Positions 43,169 to 52,440 of a DNA stretch of 64,000 nt are shown here, piece by piece. A program made the translations under genes and the position numbers. Under the pieces are notes generated by a model. That model worked only from the letters and a program-made list of their open reading frames with translations, was not told the origin of the DNA and did not search any database. Numbering within the stretch: the first letter of the stretch is position 1; each line of letters starts with the position of its first letter. Source of the DNA: Kuenenia sp039794105 (GTDB taxonomy: Bacteria > Planctomycetota > Brocadiia > Brocadiales > Brocadiaceae); contig NZ_JBDIWA010000015.1 of NCBI RefSeq assembly GCF_039794105.1, forward strand, positions 14,090 to 78,089, in the 5' to 3' direction.

Positions 43169-44704
43169 TTAATCTTTATCTGATTTTACAATAACATATT
43201 GGGCGTATTCGCCGCGTTTCACAAGCAACAAAATGCCCTTTTTCTTGTCACCTTTCTGCACGGCGCTGTTAAATTCTTCCACAGTAGTTATTTTTTTACG
43301 GTTAACTTCTCTGATAATGTCTCCTTCTCTTATGCCTGCCGTTGCGGCAGGGCCTCCAGGCTGTACCGCTGAGACAATGGCGCCCGTTTCATTTTCCAAT
43401 CCCAGATTTTTTGCAATTTCACTTGTAATATTTTGCACCGTCATACCAAGTTCTTTTTCCTGCAATGTCCCGGTCGGCGCTGAAGCAAACAAATCGGAAG
43501 GTTGTTCGCCGATTTTTACTGTTAGTGTTTTTTCATTCCCTTCTCTCAGGACGGTTATCTTCACTTTTTTGCCTGCTTCCGTTTGCGCAACCGTATTGCG
43601 CAGGTGATTAACATCCCGTATTGGCTTGTCGTTAAACTTGATTATAATATCACCGCGTTCAAGGCCTGCTTCTTTTGCCGGAGAATTTTCCTGCACATCG
43701 CTGATAATAACGCCTTCAGCGATGGCTACCTCAAATGATTTTGCCAGATCCGGGCTGATATCCTGTATCGCAACACCGAGCCAACCACGAGTGACCTTCC
43801 CTTTCTCAATGAGGTCTTTCATAACGATTTTTACCATATTAACGGGTATGGCAAACCCAATACCCTGATAACCGCCACTTCTGGTAAAAATTGCGGTGTT
43901 TATGCCAATCACTTCCCCGTTTAAATTGACCAGAGGCCCTCCGCTATTACCGGGGTTTATCGCTGCATCTGTCTGGATCATATCTTCGTACTGCGCAACA
44001 CCAACATTGGCCCTTCCCATGGCACTAATAACGCCCACGGAAACGGTCTGTGATAAACCAAAGGGATTTCCTATTGCAATAGCCCACTGCCCTACTTTAA
44101 TGGAATCCGAATCCCCCAGTTTTGCAGAAGGCAAATCTTTTCCTTCGATCTTTACAATTGCTATATCCGTTTGCGGATCGGTGCCAACGATTGTTCCTTT
44201 AAATTCACGCCTGTCTCCGAGGGAAACCGTTAGTTCGTCAGCATTTTCAACGACATGGTTATTGGTGACGATATAGCCGTTTTCGCTGTCAACAATTACG
44301 CCGGAACCTAGTCCCTGAACCTTAAAATCTTCTTCAGGATACCGGGGTTTTAAGTACTTGTCAAAAAAGTCGTCTCCAAAAAAATCCCAAAAATCGCGAA
44401 ATTGATCCTGTTCCTGCCTCGGTTGTTGGGGATGGTTACGGTCTTTAGGCATTTCACGCTGCCGTTCTCTGTTATGTTTAAAGCTTTTTACTGAAGTTAT
44501 GGACACAACTGCTGGCTTTACCCTTTCCACAACCTGTTCGAAAATCTTCTCAAAGCTTTGTGCGGCTTCAATTACCGAAGTGTCACTATTTGTCTTATTT
44601 GAAGCGAAGATGCTTGATTTTTGGGACAAACATAAATCTATGCCTGCAAATATCCCCAGAATGCATAGTATGCGTATACAGTTGCTTCGTACCTTATTCA
44701 ACAT
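43169..44704 (-). CDS. degP: HtrA/DegP-family periplasmic serine protease
   Basis: 511 residues. Signal region ~10-30, a linker rich in Arg/Gln/Pro (~75-100), a trypsin-like domain with catalytic His150 (TNNHVV), Asp180 (TDIAIVKI) and Ser254 (GNSGGPL), then two PDZ domains (~300-395 and ~420-505: SPAKEAGLERGDIIIKFNDKPI; GPAATAGIREGDIIREVNRKKI). It degrades or refolds damaged envelope proteins. SD GGGAG 7-8 nt before ATG 44704. Confidence 0.94.
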   Translation of the reverse strand: MLNKVRSNCIRILCILGIFAGIDLCLSQKSSIFASNKTNSDTSVIEAAQSFEKIFEQVVERVKPAVVSITSVKSFKHNRERQREMPKDRNHPQQPRQEQDQFRDFWDFFGDDFFDKYLKPRYPEEDFKVQGLGSGVIVDSENGYIVTNNHVVENADELTVSLGDRREFKGTIVGTDPQTDIAIVKIEGKDLPSAKLGDSDSIKVGQWAIAIGNPFGLSQTVSVGVISAMGRANVGVAQYEDMIQTDAAINPGNSGGPLVNLNGEVIGINTAIFTRSGGYQGIGFAIPVNMVKIVMKDLIEKGKVTRGWLGVAIQDISPDLAKSFEVAIAEGVIISDVQENSPAKEAGLERGDIIIKFNDKPIRDVNHLRNTVAQTEAGKKVKITVLREGNEKTLTVKIGEQPSDLFASAPTGTLQEKELGMTVQNITSEIAKNLGLENETGAIVSAVQPGGPAATAGIREGDIIREVNRKKITTVEEFNSAVQKGDKKKGILLLVKRGEYAQYVIVKSDKD

Positions 44705-44755
44705 TTTGATGCTCCCTTTTTGTAAATGTCCAACGTATAAAAATGTTAGGCCTCA

Positions 44756-44784
44756 ATTCTATTTTAGGCAGTGTTTTTTGTCAA
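44756..44784 (-). promoter_or_regulatory. Probable sigma70 promoter of degP
   Basis: On the minus strand TTGACA (44779-44784), 17-bp spacer, TAGAAT (44756-44761). Start near 44749, leader ~45 nt. The rest of the gap to 45136 shows no gene. Confidence 0.6.
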
Positions 44785-45136
44785 TATAATTCAAAATACC
44801 TTGCAGGGCAAAAAGATGCGGACAGCCTTCCTAATTTCTTGCATTATTCTGTTTTCGCTGATATTATTTAAACAATCATAATTTTCCATTCCGTTAACAT
44901 GCGCCGATATTATTCTCAATTATTTACAAACATCATCTCGCCACTATTGTTACCATTAATTTTTAAAGCAGCGCGTATGGCTTTTTTATGGAAGTGCAGG
45001 TAGCCTCGTTCTTTCCGGGGAAATCTGAATAATCAATCCTTTCGGGTGTTTTATTTTAAAACTGCCGGATACGCAGAATTTAACAATAAACAATGGGCAT
45101 TTGTTCCTTAATAAAAAATAAAGAAAGGGTATAGGT

Positions 45137-46552
45137 ATGAAAAAGATTCATGCAGTTATTATTACAGGGATTGTAATCCTAATGTGTATTCAGGGGAAGG
45201 CGTTTTCATCTGAAGTCTATTTTACTCCTGATGAAATTAAAGAGAAAATTCTTAACGAGATAGACGCTTGCCGCGAATCTATTGATATTGCCGCGAGAAA
45301 CATGACTTCCGTCGATATAGTAAATGCACTTGCCAGGGCAAAGGAAAGAGGGGTAGAGATAAGGATTGTTATCGACAGAAAACGTTTTCTCACGAAGGGG
45401 ATACTATCGCAATATTGCGGGGAAAACGGGTTTGCCGTGAAGATATTGATCCAGAAAGGTATTATGAACAATAACTATGCCATCTTTGATTCCAAACTGC
45501 TTGTAACAGGGTCTTATCTTTGGCATGAAAAAACAAGCAGGTTTAATTGCGAAAATGTCATTTTTATGGATGAAACTCCTGTATTAGTGAAATATCAAAG
45601 GGAATTTGGCAGGTTATTTCATAAGGGTGCAGACTCTCCCCTTAAAAAGCAGACGTATATTGCGGAAGAAACAGAGAAAAAGATACCGGTAAAACCGGTA
45701 TCCGAAACCAATGAGAAAAAGACAGTTGAAGGAAAGTTGATTGCTTCAGGGTATGACATAACAATTACAGAGAATGCGGATGGCTTTATTGACATGAATT
45801 TTGAGGAGTTCGACAAAATATTTGGGGTGATAAGCGATTTGTCGGATAATCAAAAGGAAAATTTGTGGCGGAAATGTGAGGGCAGAAAGGTTAAGTGGTG
45901 CGGTAGGGTCAAGTATATTGGATGGACGATCGTTAACGGATGGTTACTGAATATTAATCACGGTCATACGAGTGTGGAAACAGAACTGAATCCTGAGCAT
46001 AAGAAAAACTTTGCCGGTGTTAAATATGGCAGTATGGTAACGTACACAGGAGAACTTGTTTCGCCGGTAACAAAGGTATACCCTTATAAACTGAAAAACG
46101 GCAATATACTCCGAATTGAAGACGACTCTCCTAAACCATTAACAAAAGAGGAACTGACCGCTGACCCTTATACGACAGTTTTGTGTCAAGGTCCCGGAAA
46201 AGAATATATAATAGAAACGCTTGCGGATTTGGAAAGTATGTTTGGCGAAGAGAGCAAATTTTCCGCAGATCAAAAGAGGGAAAAATGGGACAAATTTGAT
46301 GGCAAATACCTGAGCTGGATGGGGAAGATCGTATACAAGCATCTGGCGGCAGAAAACGATTTGCGCATAGGATTTGAACAACAGGATGGCGGTCTATGCA
46401 AATTAGAACTCAGGGTGAAAAAATCAAGAATAGATAATGTATCGAGATTTAATGAGGGTGATACAGTAATCTATCAGGGGATGCTAACCAAAAGGTGGGG
46501 ATTGGATATCCCTTATATCATAGAAGATGGAGATATATTGACCTTCCAGTAA
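45137..46552 (+). CDS. Secreted protein with degenerate phospholipase D domain and duplicated OB-like domains
   Basis: 471 residues. Signal peptide (MKKIHAVIITGIVILMCIQGKAFS). Residues ~22-165 resemble single-HKD PLD/Nuc nucleases (VYFTPDEIKEKILNEIDACRESIDIAARNMTSVDIVNALARA in parts; LLVTGSYLWHEKTSRFNCENV). The catalytic H-x-K has become N111-x-N113 (MNNNYAIFD), so hydrolase activity is unlikely. Two related ~110-residue modules follow (~210-335 and ~345-470), each with a F-(D/E)x(I/M)FG... (L/F)S-(D/A)-(N/D)-QK-x(3)-W start and W-x-G-(R/K)-(V/I) strands, suggesting duplicated OB-like folds. Its job may be binding rather than catalysis (inference). SD AAAGGG upstream. Confidence 0.78.
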   Translation: MKKIHAVIITGIVILMCIQGKAFSSEVYFTPDEIKEKILNEIDACRESIDIAARNMTSVDIVNALARAKERGVEIRIVIDRKRFLTKGILSQYCGENGFAVKILIQKGIMNNNYAIFDSKLLVTGSYLWHEKTSRFNCENVIFMDETPVLVKYQREFGRLFHKGADSPLKKQTYIAEETEKKIPVKPVSETNEKKTVEGKLIASGYDITITENADGFIDMNFEEFDKIFGVISDLSDNQKENLWRKCEGRKVKWCGRVKYIGWTIVNGWLLNINHGHTSVETELNPEHKKNFAGVKYGSMVTYTGELVSPVTKVYPYKLKNGNILRIEDDSPKPLTKEELTADPYTTVLCQGPGKEYIIETLADLESMFGEESKFSADQKREKWDKFDGKYLSWMGKIVYKHLAAENDLRIGFEQQDGGLCKLELRVKKSRIDNVSRFNEGDTVIYQGMLTKRWGLDIPYIIEDGDILTFQ

Positions 46553-46619
46553 ATGGTATGCGGGCAGGAACACCATAAGCACTAAGTTGTTTTTGATATT
46601 TTTCAGGTGGAGTCCAATA

Positions 46620-46650
46620 TAGAAAGTCGGCAGTCGGCAGTCGGTAATCG
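46620..46650. repeat. AGTCGGC short tandem repeat
   Basis: About three and a half copies of AGTCGGC. The unit is related to the heptanucleotide family seen at 24034-24143 and 56085-56163. It lies in the 287-bp gap before the TPR gene, which otherwise shows only a TTAGCG/CGCTAA inverted pair. Confidence 0.5.
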
Positions 46651-46839
46651 AATATTGAACAATGAAGCTGGATTTATTTAGCAGGGTAAAATATTCGTTA
46701 TTCATTAGCGTCTATTTGCTTGTATTAGCGGTTAATAAAGGAATCGCTAATAAACGCGAACATGGAAATTTTATTACACGGTTAAATTAATCCGTAGTTT
46801 AGTCGCTTTATGTTTTTTGCAATGGGGAGGATAGTAGTT

Positions 46840-48672
46840 ATGGCAAAAAGAGTATTCATACTAAAAGCGCTTCTTTTCTTCATACTTGCCGGGCTAAACA
46901 CAGTAGCATTTGGGGAAGAAACTTATGAAGAGTGTATCAATAAGGGGAATATCCTTATACATAAACAGAACTATCAGGATGCGCTTCACGAGTACGAACG
47001 CGCCATTTCCCTGAAACCCAATGCGCCGGAGGCCTGGTATAACAAAGCAGCCGTACTTGATTATATGAGTGATTTTGAAAGAGCCATAGAAGCCGCTGAT
47101 ATGGCAGTTCAATCGAAACCTGATTACTGGGAAGCGTGGTATATGAAAGGAAGGGCTTCAGACCACGCAGGAAAATATTATGAGGCAATTAAGGCATTTG
47201 ACAAGGCATTAGAAATAAAACCGGATGCTTTGATGGTTTTATATAACAAAGGGAACGTACATGACCATATAGGCGATATCGAAGCATCAATAAAGACGTA
47301 TGACTCTATCCTTAAATTAAAACCTGATGAATATGAAGCATGGAATAATAAAGGATTGGCATTGGCGAGAATTCCGGAAAAAAGGGGCATAGCGCTGGAA
47401 GCATATGATCAGGCAATAAGAATAAATCCGGCATATTATGAAGCATGGATTAATAAGGGAAACTGTTTCGTTCGGTTGCGCAGGTATGGCGAAGCGATTG
47501 AAGCATACGATACCGCAATAAAAATACGGCCCAAGGAACATGCGGCATGGGCGAATAAGGGCTTTACACTCGCTGACATGGGAAAACATGAAGAGGCCGT
47601 AGACGCTTTTAATAAAGCAATTGAGCTGAGCCCGGGTTCGTATGCAGCATGGAATGGCAAAGGACTCGCATTGGACTCACTGTCCAGATACGAGGATGCC
47701 CTGAAAGCATATGAGAAGACCATTGAGATACAACCGGATTCTTATGGGGCATGGACAAATATGGGGTTGACCTTGTCCCGTTTAAAAAGACATGATGAAG
47801 CCGTTGCTGCATATGAAAAGGCATTGATAATACAGCCTGATTCGTATGAAACAATGACGAATAAAGGCTGCGAATTGTTTCACCTCGGAAACTATGTTGA
47901 AGCAATAAAGGCATTTGACCGGGCAATAGAATTGCAGCCGGATTACGCTGAGGCATGGAAAAACAAGGGAAATGCCCTGGCCAGGATGGGGCGGCTTGAA
48001 GAGGCGACAGAGTCATTTGCAAAGGTAGGACAAATTATTACTGATGAAGAAGCGGTGAACGTTCCCCGTTTATCAAAAATTAAACTGGAAGCGTTACAAA
48101 ACAACGGCATTGCACTTATCCGTCTCAACAAGTATGCTGACGCCGTAAACGTTTACAACAATGCGTTACGGATTAAAAATGATGATTTTGATTTATGGAT
48201 GAATAAAGGGATTTCCCATTCATTTTTAAATGAATACGACGAGGCGTTAACCGCCTTTGATAAAGCAGCGTTATTAGAAAGCAATGCATATGAGGCATTT
48301 AATTACAAAGGGTACGTATTGGAAGAAATGGGAAAATATCAGGAGGCGCTTGATGCTTATGACAATGCGCTCCGGTTAAAACCAGACTTTCCTGAAGCAA
48401 TGAACAATAAGGGACTTTTGCTGGATAGCATTGGTAATCACGAAGATGCTGTAAAAATGTACAACAGCGCACTACGTATCAACCCCGATTTTGACGCAGT
48501 ATTATTTAATAAGGCATGCGCACTTTCATTGCTATCAAGAAAAGAAGAAGCCCTTGATTCATTAGAGAAAGCGGTGCAATTAAATCCCCTGTATAAAAAT
48601 GCCGCCCGCAACAGCCCTGATTTCATAAGATATAAGGGAGATGCCGGCTTTGAGAAGATTGTAAGTGAATAG
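46840..48672 (+). CDS. Secreted 16-TPR protein
   Basis: 610 residues from ATG 46840, which has a strong SD (GGGGAGG, 9 nt upstream); the ATG at 46810 would put that SD inside the gene. Signal peptide MAKRVFILKALLFFILAGLNTVAFG. The rest is sixteen consecutive 34-residue TPR units on the pattern (Y/A)EAW-x-NKG-x-AL-x(4)-Y-x-EA(I/L)-x-AYD-x-A(I/L)-x-(I/L)-x-P(D/N). It forms one long superhelix for protein-protein contacts in the periplasm. Partners are not evident. High repeat identity suggests recent internal duplication. Confidence 0.87.
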   Translation: MAKRVFILKALLFFILAGLNTVAFGEETYEECINKGNILIHKQNYQDALHEYERAISLKPNAPEAWYNKAAVLDYMSDFERAIEAADMAVQSKPDYWEAWYMKGRASDHAGKYYEAIKAFDKALEIKPDALMVLYNKGNVHDHIGDIEASIKTYDSILKLKPDEYEAWNNKGLALARIPEKRGIALEAYDQAIRINPAYYEAWINKGNCFVRLRRYGEAIEAYDTAIKIRPKEHAAWANKGFTLADMGKHEEAVDAFNKAIELSPGSYAAWNGKGLALDSLSRYEDALKAYEKTIEIQPDSYGAWTNMGLTLSRLKRHDEAVAAYEKALIIQPDSYETMTNKGCELFHLGNYVEAIKAFDRAIELQPDYAEAWKNKGNALARMGRLEEATESFAKVGQIITDEEAVNVPRLSKIKLEALQNNGIALIRLNKYADAVNVYNNALRIKNDDFDLWMNKGISHSFLNEYDEALTAFDKAALLESNAYEAFNYKGYVLEEMGKYQEALDAYDNALRLKPDFPEAMNNKGLLLDSIGNHEDAVKMYNSALRINPDFDAVLFNKACALSLLSRKEEALDSLEKAVQLNPLYKNAARNSPDFIRYKGDAGFEKIVSE

Positions 48673-48701
48673 TATGGTCAAATGATATGATAAGTACCCT
48701 T

Positions 48702-50150
48702 TTAGCTTCCGGATGGTTGAAAGGTTAATTTGAGTATTTTTTTTGTATTGCCAGTAACCTTAACGCTGTTATCCAGACATATTCCAACGATCCATACCGG
48801 TTTATTATTCATAGCAATTATAGGGATGAAGCTGCGTTTTCCCTGGGGTATTTTTTTATCGATAAAAAGTTTTTTCACTTTCTTATAACCCCGAGTTCCT
48901 AATGGAGAAATGGTATCTCCGCTATTTCTCTTTCTTAAGAGAAGAGGTTCTTTAACGCTTTCGAAATCCAGTATCTCTTCATATCTTGTTTTCATTAATT
49001 TAAATTTTTCGAGTGACACATCCTTACTCTCAAGAAGTTCTGCGGTTAAACTGCCAAGACCCACGATTTGAGTTGTCCCGGGTATTTTCAGGGGAATTTC
49101 CGGCAATTCTGTAAATGTTTCCCGGGAAAACCCCCTTTCTAAAAAAAGCCTTCCCTGCTCATACCGTAAGGTAATTTTCCCCGGCAATTGGAATTTCATG
49201 GCATTTTTTTTTTGCGCCATCCCTTCAAGTATCATGGAATAATGTCCATAATGTATGGCTTTCAGAGGGATATGCATTACGTGCAACAATTTCTGCAGCA
49301 ACAGGAATTGCATAATTTTTGGTTGTTTAAGGAGAAACCCGGCGTTAAGAACATATGCATTGTCTGGTTCTTTCATAATGGCGTTTTCAAATACTGATTC
49401 GCATGCCGCAAGGAGGTATTCATTGTTTATCGTAAGTATCTGCGATAATCGGGACAGGGCGTTTTTTATATTAGGATTGTATTTATGTTCCAATAAAGGA
49501 ATGAGTTCATGACGTATCCTGTTCCTTGTGTATTCCTTTTCATAATTAGATGCATCTACCCGGTATTTCGTCTGATCTTTATTGAGATATTCGAGAATCT
49601 CCTTTTTCCATGCAAATAACAGAGGCCGAATGATCAACTGCTGCGTACCTGGGGATAACGGACGTTTAATGGGTATTCCTCCAAGACCGGGAGCGCCGGT
49701 TCCCCTGATTATTCTGTGGAGAATGGTTTCTGCATTGTCATCGGCATTGTGTCCGGTTGCTACATGAGAAACATTGTAGTTTTGCGATGCCTCGGAATAA
49801 AATGTATATCTCTCTTTGCGTGCCGTTTCTTCCAGCGAAAGTTTGGTTTCTGCAGCGATTTTTCTGATATTTACCCTTTTTGAAATAAATGGAAGTGAGA
49901 GTTCGTTTGCTAAATTTTGGACGAATTGTTCATCTTCTTCTGAAAAATCACCACGAAGCTGATGATTAAGGTGCGCCGTATATAACCGCAAACGCAGGTT
50001 TTTTGCAGCATTAAGAAGATGAAGGGTTTTCAGGAGAGCGACAGAATCAGGCCCACCGGAAACTCCGACAATGACTGAATCATCTGGTTGAATAAGCTGG
50101 TATTTACAGATAATTTTGAATATGTTTTCGACAAATGGATGCAATTTCAT
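48702..50150 (-). CDS. tilS: tRNA(Ile)-lysidine synthetase
   Basis: 482 residues. PP-loop ATPase motif VGVSGGPDSVALL near residue 30, HLNHQLRGDFSEEDEQFV, TGHNADDNAETILHRIIRGTG and IRPLLFAWKKEI, then TilS substrate-binding and C-terminal domains (LLRKRNSGDTISPLGTRG, KKLFIDKKIP). It modifies C34 of tRNA-Ile(CAU) to lysidine so that AUA is read as Ile; it is essential. Convergent with the TPR gene, 29 bp apart. Confidence 0.95.
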   Translation of the reverse strand: MKLHPFVENIFKIICKYQLIQPDDSVIVGVSGGPDSVALLKTLHLLNAAKNLRLRLYTAHLNHQLRGDFSEEDEQFVQNLANELSLPFISKRVNIRKIAAETKLSLEETARKERYTFYSEASQNYNVSHVATGHNADDNAETILHRIIRGTGAPGLGGIPIKRPLSPGTQQLIIRPLLFAWKKEILEYLNKDQTKYRVDASNYEKEYTRNRIRHELIPLLEHKYNPNIKNALSRLSQILTINNEYLLAACESVFENAIMKEPDNAYVLNAGFLLKQPKIMQFLLLQKLLHVMHIPLKAIHYGHYSMILEGMAQKKNAMKFQLPGKITLRYEQGRLFLERGFSRETFTELPEIPLKIPGTTQIVGLGSLTAELLESKDVSLEKFKLMKTRYEEILDFESVKEPLLLRKRNSGDTISPLGTRGYKKVKKLFIDKKIPQGKRSFIPIIAMNNKPVWIVGICLDNSVKVTGNTKKILKLTFQPSGS

Positions 50151-50404
50151 AATTAATGGGATTAAGACACTGTTCTACTGTTTTTGGTTAAATAGGATAT
50201 AAGCGTCATTTGATGAGAACTATATCCCTTCCCCCCTAATAAATCAAGCAGAGAAATGGATTGACTTTGCAGGTGAGGTGCGTAAAATATTCATACATAG
50301 TGAAATTGTTGATTTTAGTAATTTTTTAATTAACAAATGTATTACATCCATCTCCGTATATTGACGTTTTTTTTTGCTTCTTTATTACAGGTTTAGAAAA
50401 AGAT

Positions 50405-50902
50405 ATGAGGATGAACAGGACATTAAAATATTTTTTTCCTGCTGTACTTTCCGTTTGCATTATAGTATACCATTGCATAAAAAATGATTGCTACGGGAAC
50501 CATGAAAAGAAAACAGAGCAAATAACGGTATCCGGAACAGACATAGAGGTAGAGTTGGCGGTTACCCCTGAAGAACACATGGCAGGGCTAATGTATCGTA
50601 ATACCTTAGAAGATAATAAAGGCATGCTCTTTATCTTTCCGGATGAAGAGAGGCTTTCATTCTGGATGAAGAATACCTATGTGCCGCTTTCTGTTGCATT
50701 TATAGATAGGGATGGACGGATTACCCAGATAGAAACAATGAAACCCCGGAGCCTTGATCTTCATAACTCACGCGAAAAGGTACGCTACGCCCTTGAAATG
50801 AAATCTAATTGGTTTGAAATACATAATGTGCGGGAAGGAGATGTAGTGAAAATGCCACCGCGCGTTATAGCAAATGGAGAATCTCGTAATGGTAAGAATT
50901 GA
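50405..50902 (+). CDS. DUF192 family secreted protein
   Basis: 165 residues. N-terminal hydrophobic segment (YFFPAVLSVCIIVYHCI), then the DUF192 fold: VELAVTPEEHMAGLMYRNTLEDNKGMLFIF, LSFWMKNTYVPLSVAFID, KVRYALEMKSNWF. Small periplasmic or membrane-anchored beta-barrel proteins with no firm function. 60 nt before the SUMF1-like gene. Confidence 0.85.
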   Translation: MRMNRTLKYFFPAVLSVCIIVYHCIKNDCYGNHEKKTEQITVSGTDIEVELAVTPEEHMAGLMYRNTLEDNKGMLFIFPDEERLSFWMKNTYVPLSVAFIDRDGRITQIETMKPRSLDLHNSREKVRYALEMKSNWFEIHNVREGDVVKMPPRVIANGESRNGKN

Positions 50903-50962
50903 AATTTCAAGCAACAATGTAGTTTTTGAAAAATCTCCATTTTAACTATTTTTACAGAATAT

Positions 50963-51607
50963 ATGCATATGACACAGCAAAGTATTATTAACGAAAAAGA
51001 TGGCTCTGAAATGGTGTATGTGCCTGCCGGTAATTTTGTTATGGGAGAGGACAGGAAGGTTGTGTATGTCGATGCATTTTATATTGATAAGTTTCCCATA
51101 ACAAATTCCCAATATAAGAAGTTTATTGATGAAACTGGCGCGAAACACCCTTCTTTCTGGAATAATGAACGATTTAACAAACCACTGCAACCAGTGGTAG
51201 GGGTAAGCTGGAGCGATGCGGTTGCATATGCGAAATGGGCGGGAAAACGACTCCCGAAAGAAAAAGAGTGGGGCAAGGCTGCCCGGGGAATTGACGGAAG
51301 GGAATACCCGTGGGGAAACATGCAACCAGACCATACGCTGGCCGTATTTAATCTCGACCCTAATATCGGAGCCCCGGCGGCGGTAGGAGACAGAAAGGAA
51401 GGCGCAAGTTCTTATGGGTGTTATGATATGTCGGGGAATGTGTGGGAATGGTGCGAGGATTGGTATGAAGAAGGAAAATACCGTGTCGTGAGAGGCGGCT
51501 CATGGCTGAATCATCATTATATTCTCAGGAGCGCTTATCGTAGTTGCAGTTATCCCGAAGGACGGGATAACAACGTAGGTTTCCGTTGCGTAAAAGATGC
51601 TGAATAA
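50963..51607 (+). CDS. SUMF1/FGE-fold protein
   Basis: 214 residues with no signal peptide. SUMF1 fold motifs: MVYVPAGNFVMGED, DKFPITNSQYKKFIDET, QPVVGVSWSDAVAYAKWAGKRLPKEKEWGKAARG, YDMSGNVWEWCEDWY, RVVRGGSWLN and NVGFRCVKD. True formylglycine-generating enzymes need a redox cysteine pair in the segment after RGGSW; here it reads LNHHYILRSAYRSC without that pair. It is thus more likely a structural or ligand-binding member. No sulfatase gene is nearby. Two possible ATG starts (50963, 50969). Confidence 0.82.
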   Translation: MHMTQQSIINEKDGSEMVYVPAGNFVMGEDRKVVYVDAFYIDKFPITNSQYKKFIDETGAKHPSFWNNERFNKPLQPVVGVSWSDAVAYAKWAGKRLPKEKEWGKAARGIDGREYPWGNMQPDHTLAVFNLDPNIGAPAAVGDRKEGASSYGCYDMSGNVWEWCEDWYEEGKYRVVRGGSWLNHHYILRSAYRSCSYPEGRDNNVGFRCVKDAE

Positions 51608-51636
51608 AATACCGTATATATTGTGGGATGAGGTAT

Positions 51637-52074
51637 TTAACTTTTTTTGATGCCAAGTGCGCTTAATGACATCCGGATATCATAGTTGCCTTTAAATTCG
51701 TACTCTTCATCAAAAACCTTTTTAAAGTTATAAATATTTTTAAAATCATCTTTCGAGTCTGTTTCTGTTTTCCCCATCAAACCGCTTTCAACAAGATTGA
51801 AGACGATATTCCCAAAATCAATGTCCTCTTTTATACCCCATTGTTCAAATACAGTTAAGGCCATAAAACCAAATTGCTTCAATGCATAACGTTTAATCCC
51901 CTCCAAAAGTTCTTTTCCCGTCACATGACGGCCTGAATCAGCGGCCTTATATTGAGTTTTGCCGAGCATGTTTGTGGTAAATTCGAGCGCCTCGAATACA
52001 AATTGATAAGCCATGGGAGAATAGCGCGGGTCTTTTTTCTCTATTTCCTTTATTTTGTTCCAGGGGTTTTTCAT
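51637..52074 (-). CDS. Minf_1886 family protein
   Basis: 145 residues, soluble. Conserved blocks: DPRYSPMAYQFVFEALEFT, RHVTGKELLEGIKRYALKQFG, FGNIVFNLVESGLMGKTETDS and DDFKNIYNFKKVF. These match what I know as the Minf_1886 family, common in planctomycetes and Verrucomicrobia. Function unknown. It converges with the SUMF1-like gene across 29 bp. Confidence 0.8.
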   Translation of the reverse strand: MKNPWNKIKEIEKKDPRYSPMAYQFVFEALEFTTNMLGKTQYKAADSGRHVTGKELLEGIKRYALKQFGFMALTVFEQWGIKEDIDFGNIVFNLVESGLMGKTETDSKDDFKNIYNFKKVFDEEYEFKGNYDIRMSLSALGIKKS

Positions 52075-52127
52075 TTTTGTTTCTCCAAGAAAAAGCTTAC
52101 CGTATTTCCAGGGAAAATATTAAATGT

Positions 52128-52227
52128 AGAGACGCATTGCATGCGTCTCTACGTTATGTCAGTAAATTCTCTTGTGTCAACATTTTCTTTACGCGCAACA
52201 GTTTCCAGACGCATGCAATGCGTCTCT
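52128..52227. repeat. R1 hairpin pair
   Basis: Hairpins at 52128-52150 and 52207-52227, with an internal spacer that includes TTTACG and CAGTTTCC, as at 17056-17121. Confidence 0.7.
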
Positions 52228-52245
52228 ACAAAAATATTGAAATTC

Positions 52246-52410
52246 CTACGCAGGGCAAGCCAGAGCCAAACAAGCATGAGATAAAAAATACAAAGCGCGA
52301 AGCACGAAATACGAAACAAATTCTAAATTTTAATTTCACCCCCTGCACCCCCGCCAGCGGGGGGACATTCTCCCCCTTTGGGAAGGGTAAGGGGGGGAGG
52401 ATTTTATAAT
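52246..52410. repeat. R2 partial copy and G/C-run hairpin
   Basis: 52246-52325 is an R2 fragment (GCAAGCCAGAGCCAAACAAG, then ...CGAAGCACGAAATACGAAAC). 52340-52402 holds CCCCC...GGGGGG blocks similar to the R4 core. Nothing gene-like lies in 52075-52440. Confidence 0.55.
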
Positions 52411-52440
52411 TTGTTTCGCAAAGAAATTGCTGATAAGGTA

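Noticed and set aside
47609..48022. 137-codon minus-strand frame opposite the TPR gene
   Set aside because: Arises from the regular 102-bp TPR codon period.
51952..52409. Two plus-strand 110-codon frames
   Set aside because: They run through the start of the Minf_1886 gene in antisense and through R1/R2 repeats.
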